Below, piece after piece: positions 26,304 to 26,316 of a DNA stretch of 26,316 nt; positions within the stretch are counted from its first letter, which is position 1; each line of letters starts with the position of its first letter. The notes under the pieces were generated by a model. The model was not told the DNA's origin. It was given only the letters and a program-made list of their open reading frames with translations, and made no database searches. Source of the DNA: 70-18 sp041691815 (GTDB taxonomy: Bacteria > Pseudomonadota > Alphaproteobacteria > Acetobacterales > Acetobacteraceae); the NCBI GenBank assembly GCA_041691815.1, contig JBEPTZ010000060.1, positions 1-26,316 of the forward strand. Reading direction: 5' to 3'. The translations under genes and the position numbers were made by a program.

Positions 26304-26316
26304 CTGTCTCTTATAC
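26304..26316. other. Tn5/Nextera mosaic-end adapter remnant
   Basis: The final 13 bases, CTGTCTCTTATAC, are identical to the start of the Tn5 transposase mosaic end used in tagmentation libraries. They sit exactly at the sequence edge, so they are library adapter left on the contig end and not genomic DNA. The preceding purine-rich bases may also be unreliable. Confidence 0.9.

Overview
The window is a GC-rich (roughly 70%) alphaproteobacterial chromosome segment. It carries a complex I NDUFA9-like protein, an FzlA-like GST-fold protein, an rpoH / RluA-family / DUF6476 cluster and a zinc-free type L36, all typical of Alphaproteobacteria. The overall flavour is Rhodospirillales, most likely Acetobacteraceae; this placement is inference from gene content, because no 16S is present. 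The last 13 bases match the start of the Tn5/Nextera mosaic end, so the right edge is a sequencing-library boundary and not biology.

Layout. 1-850: a stretch without a supported gene, then tRNA-Leu(CAG) on the minus strand with a clear promoter. 852-9375 (+): NDUFA9-like SDR protein; gltD, a secreted DUF2059 protein and gltB (NADPH glutamate synthase, with the small subunit first); then an FzlA-like protein. 9399-10649: a less GC-rich Lys-M/M35-type metallopeptidase gene (-) beside a bacterioferritin reading frame that lacks its first helix (+). 10726-13187 (+): a two-gene unit of a catalytically dead, tail-anchored pseudokinase and a small multi-spanning membrane protein. 13226-15877: rpoH (-) with terminator, promoter and a leader of about 215 nt; an RluA-family pseudouridine synthase (-); and a divergent DUF6476 membrane protein (+).

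15905-18245: tRNA-Glu(CTC) with promoter, two tandem paralogous Gly/Tyr-rich lipoproteins (-), and a small excalibur-domain protein (+) bracketed by a 16-bp direct repeat whose second copy is the 3' end of the neighbouring TPR gene. 17691-22197 (-): glcD-glcE-glcF-TPR, a tightly overlapped glycolate oxidase operon. 22255-23402 (-): rpmJ with its own promoter and terminator, preceded by a degenerate methyltransferase-like gene. 23643-25324 (+): a TadE-like and TadG-like (VWA) pair. 25389-26228: a cupin (-) and a small membrane protein (+).

The core metabolic logic is nitrogen assimilation (GltBD) and photorespiratory-type glycolate salvage (GlcDEF). Around these lie housekeeping genes (rpoH, rpmJ, tRNAs) and accessory islets (metallopeptidase with broken bfr, excalibur cassette, pseudokinase pair). 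The accessory islets are the least ordinary parts. Promoter and start-site calls are by eye.
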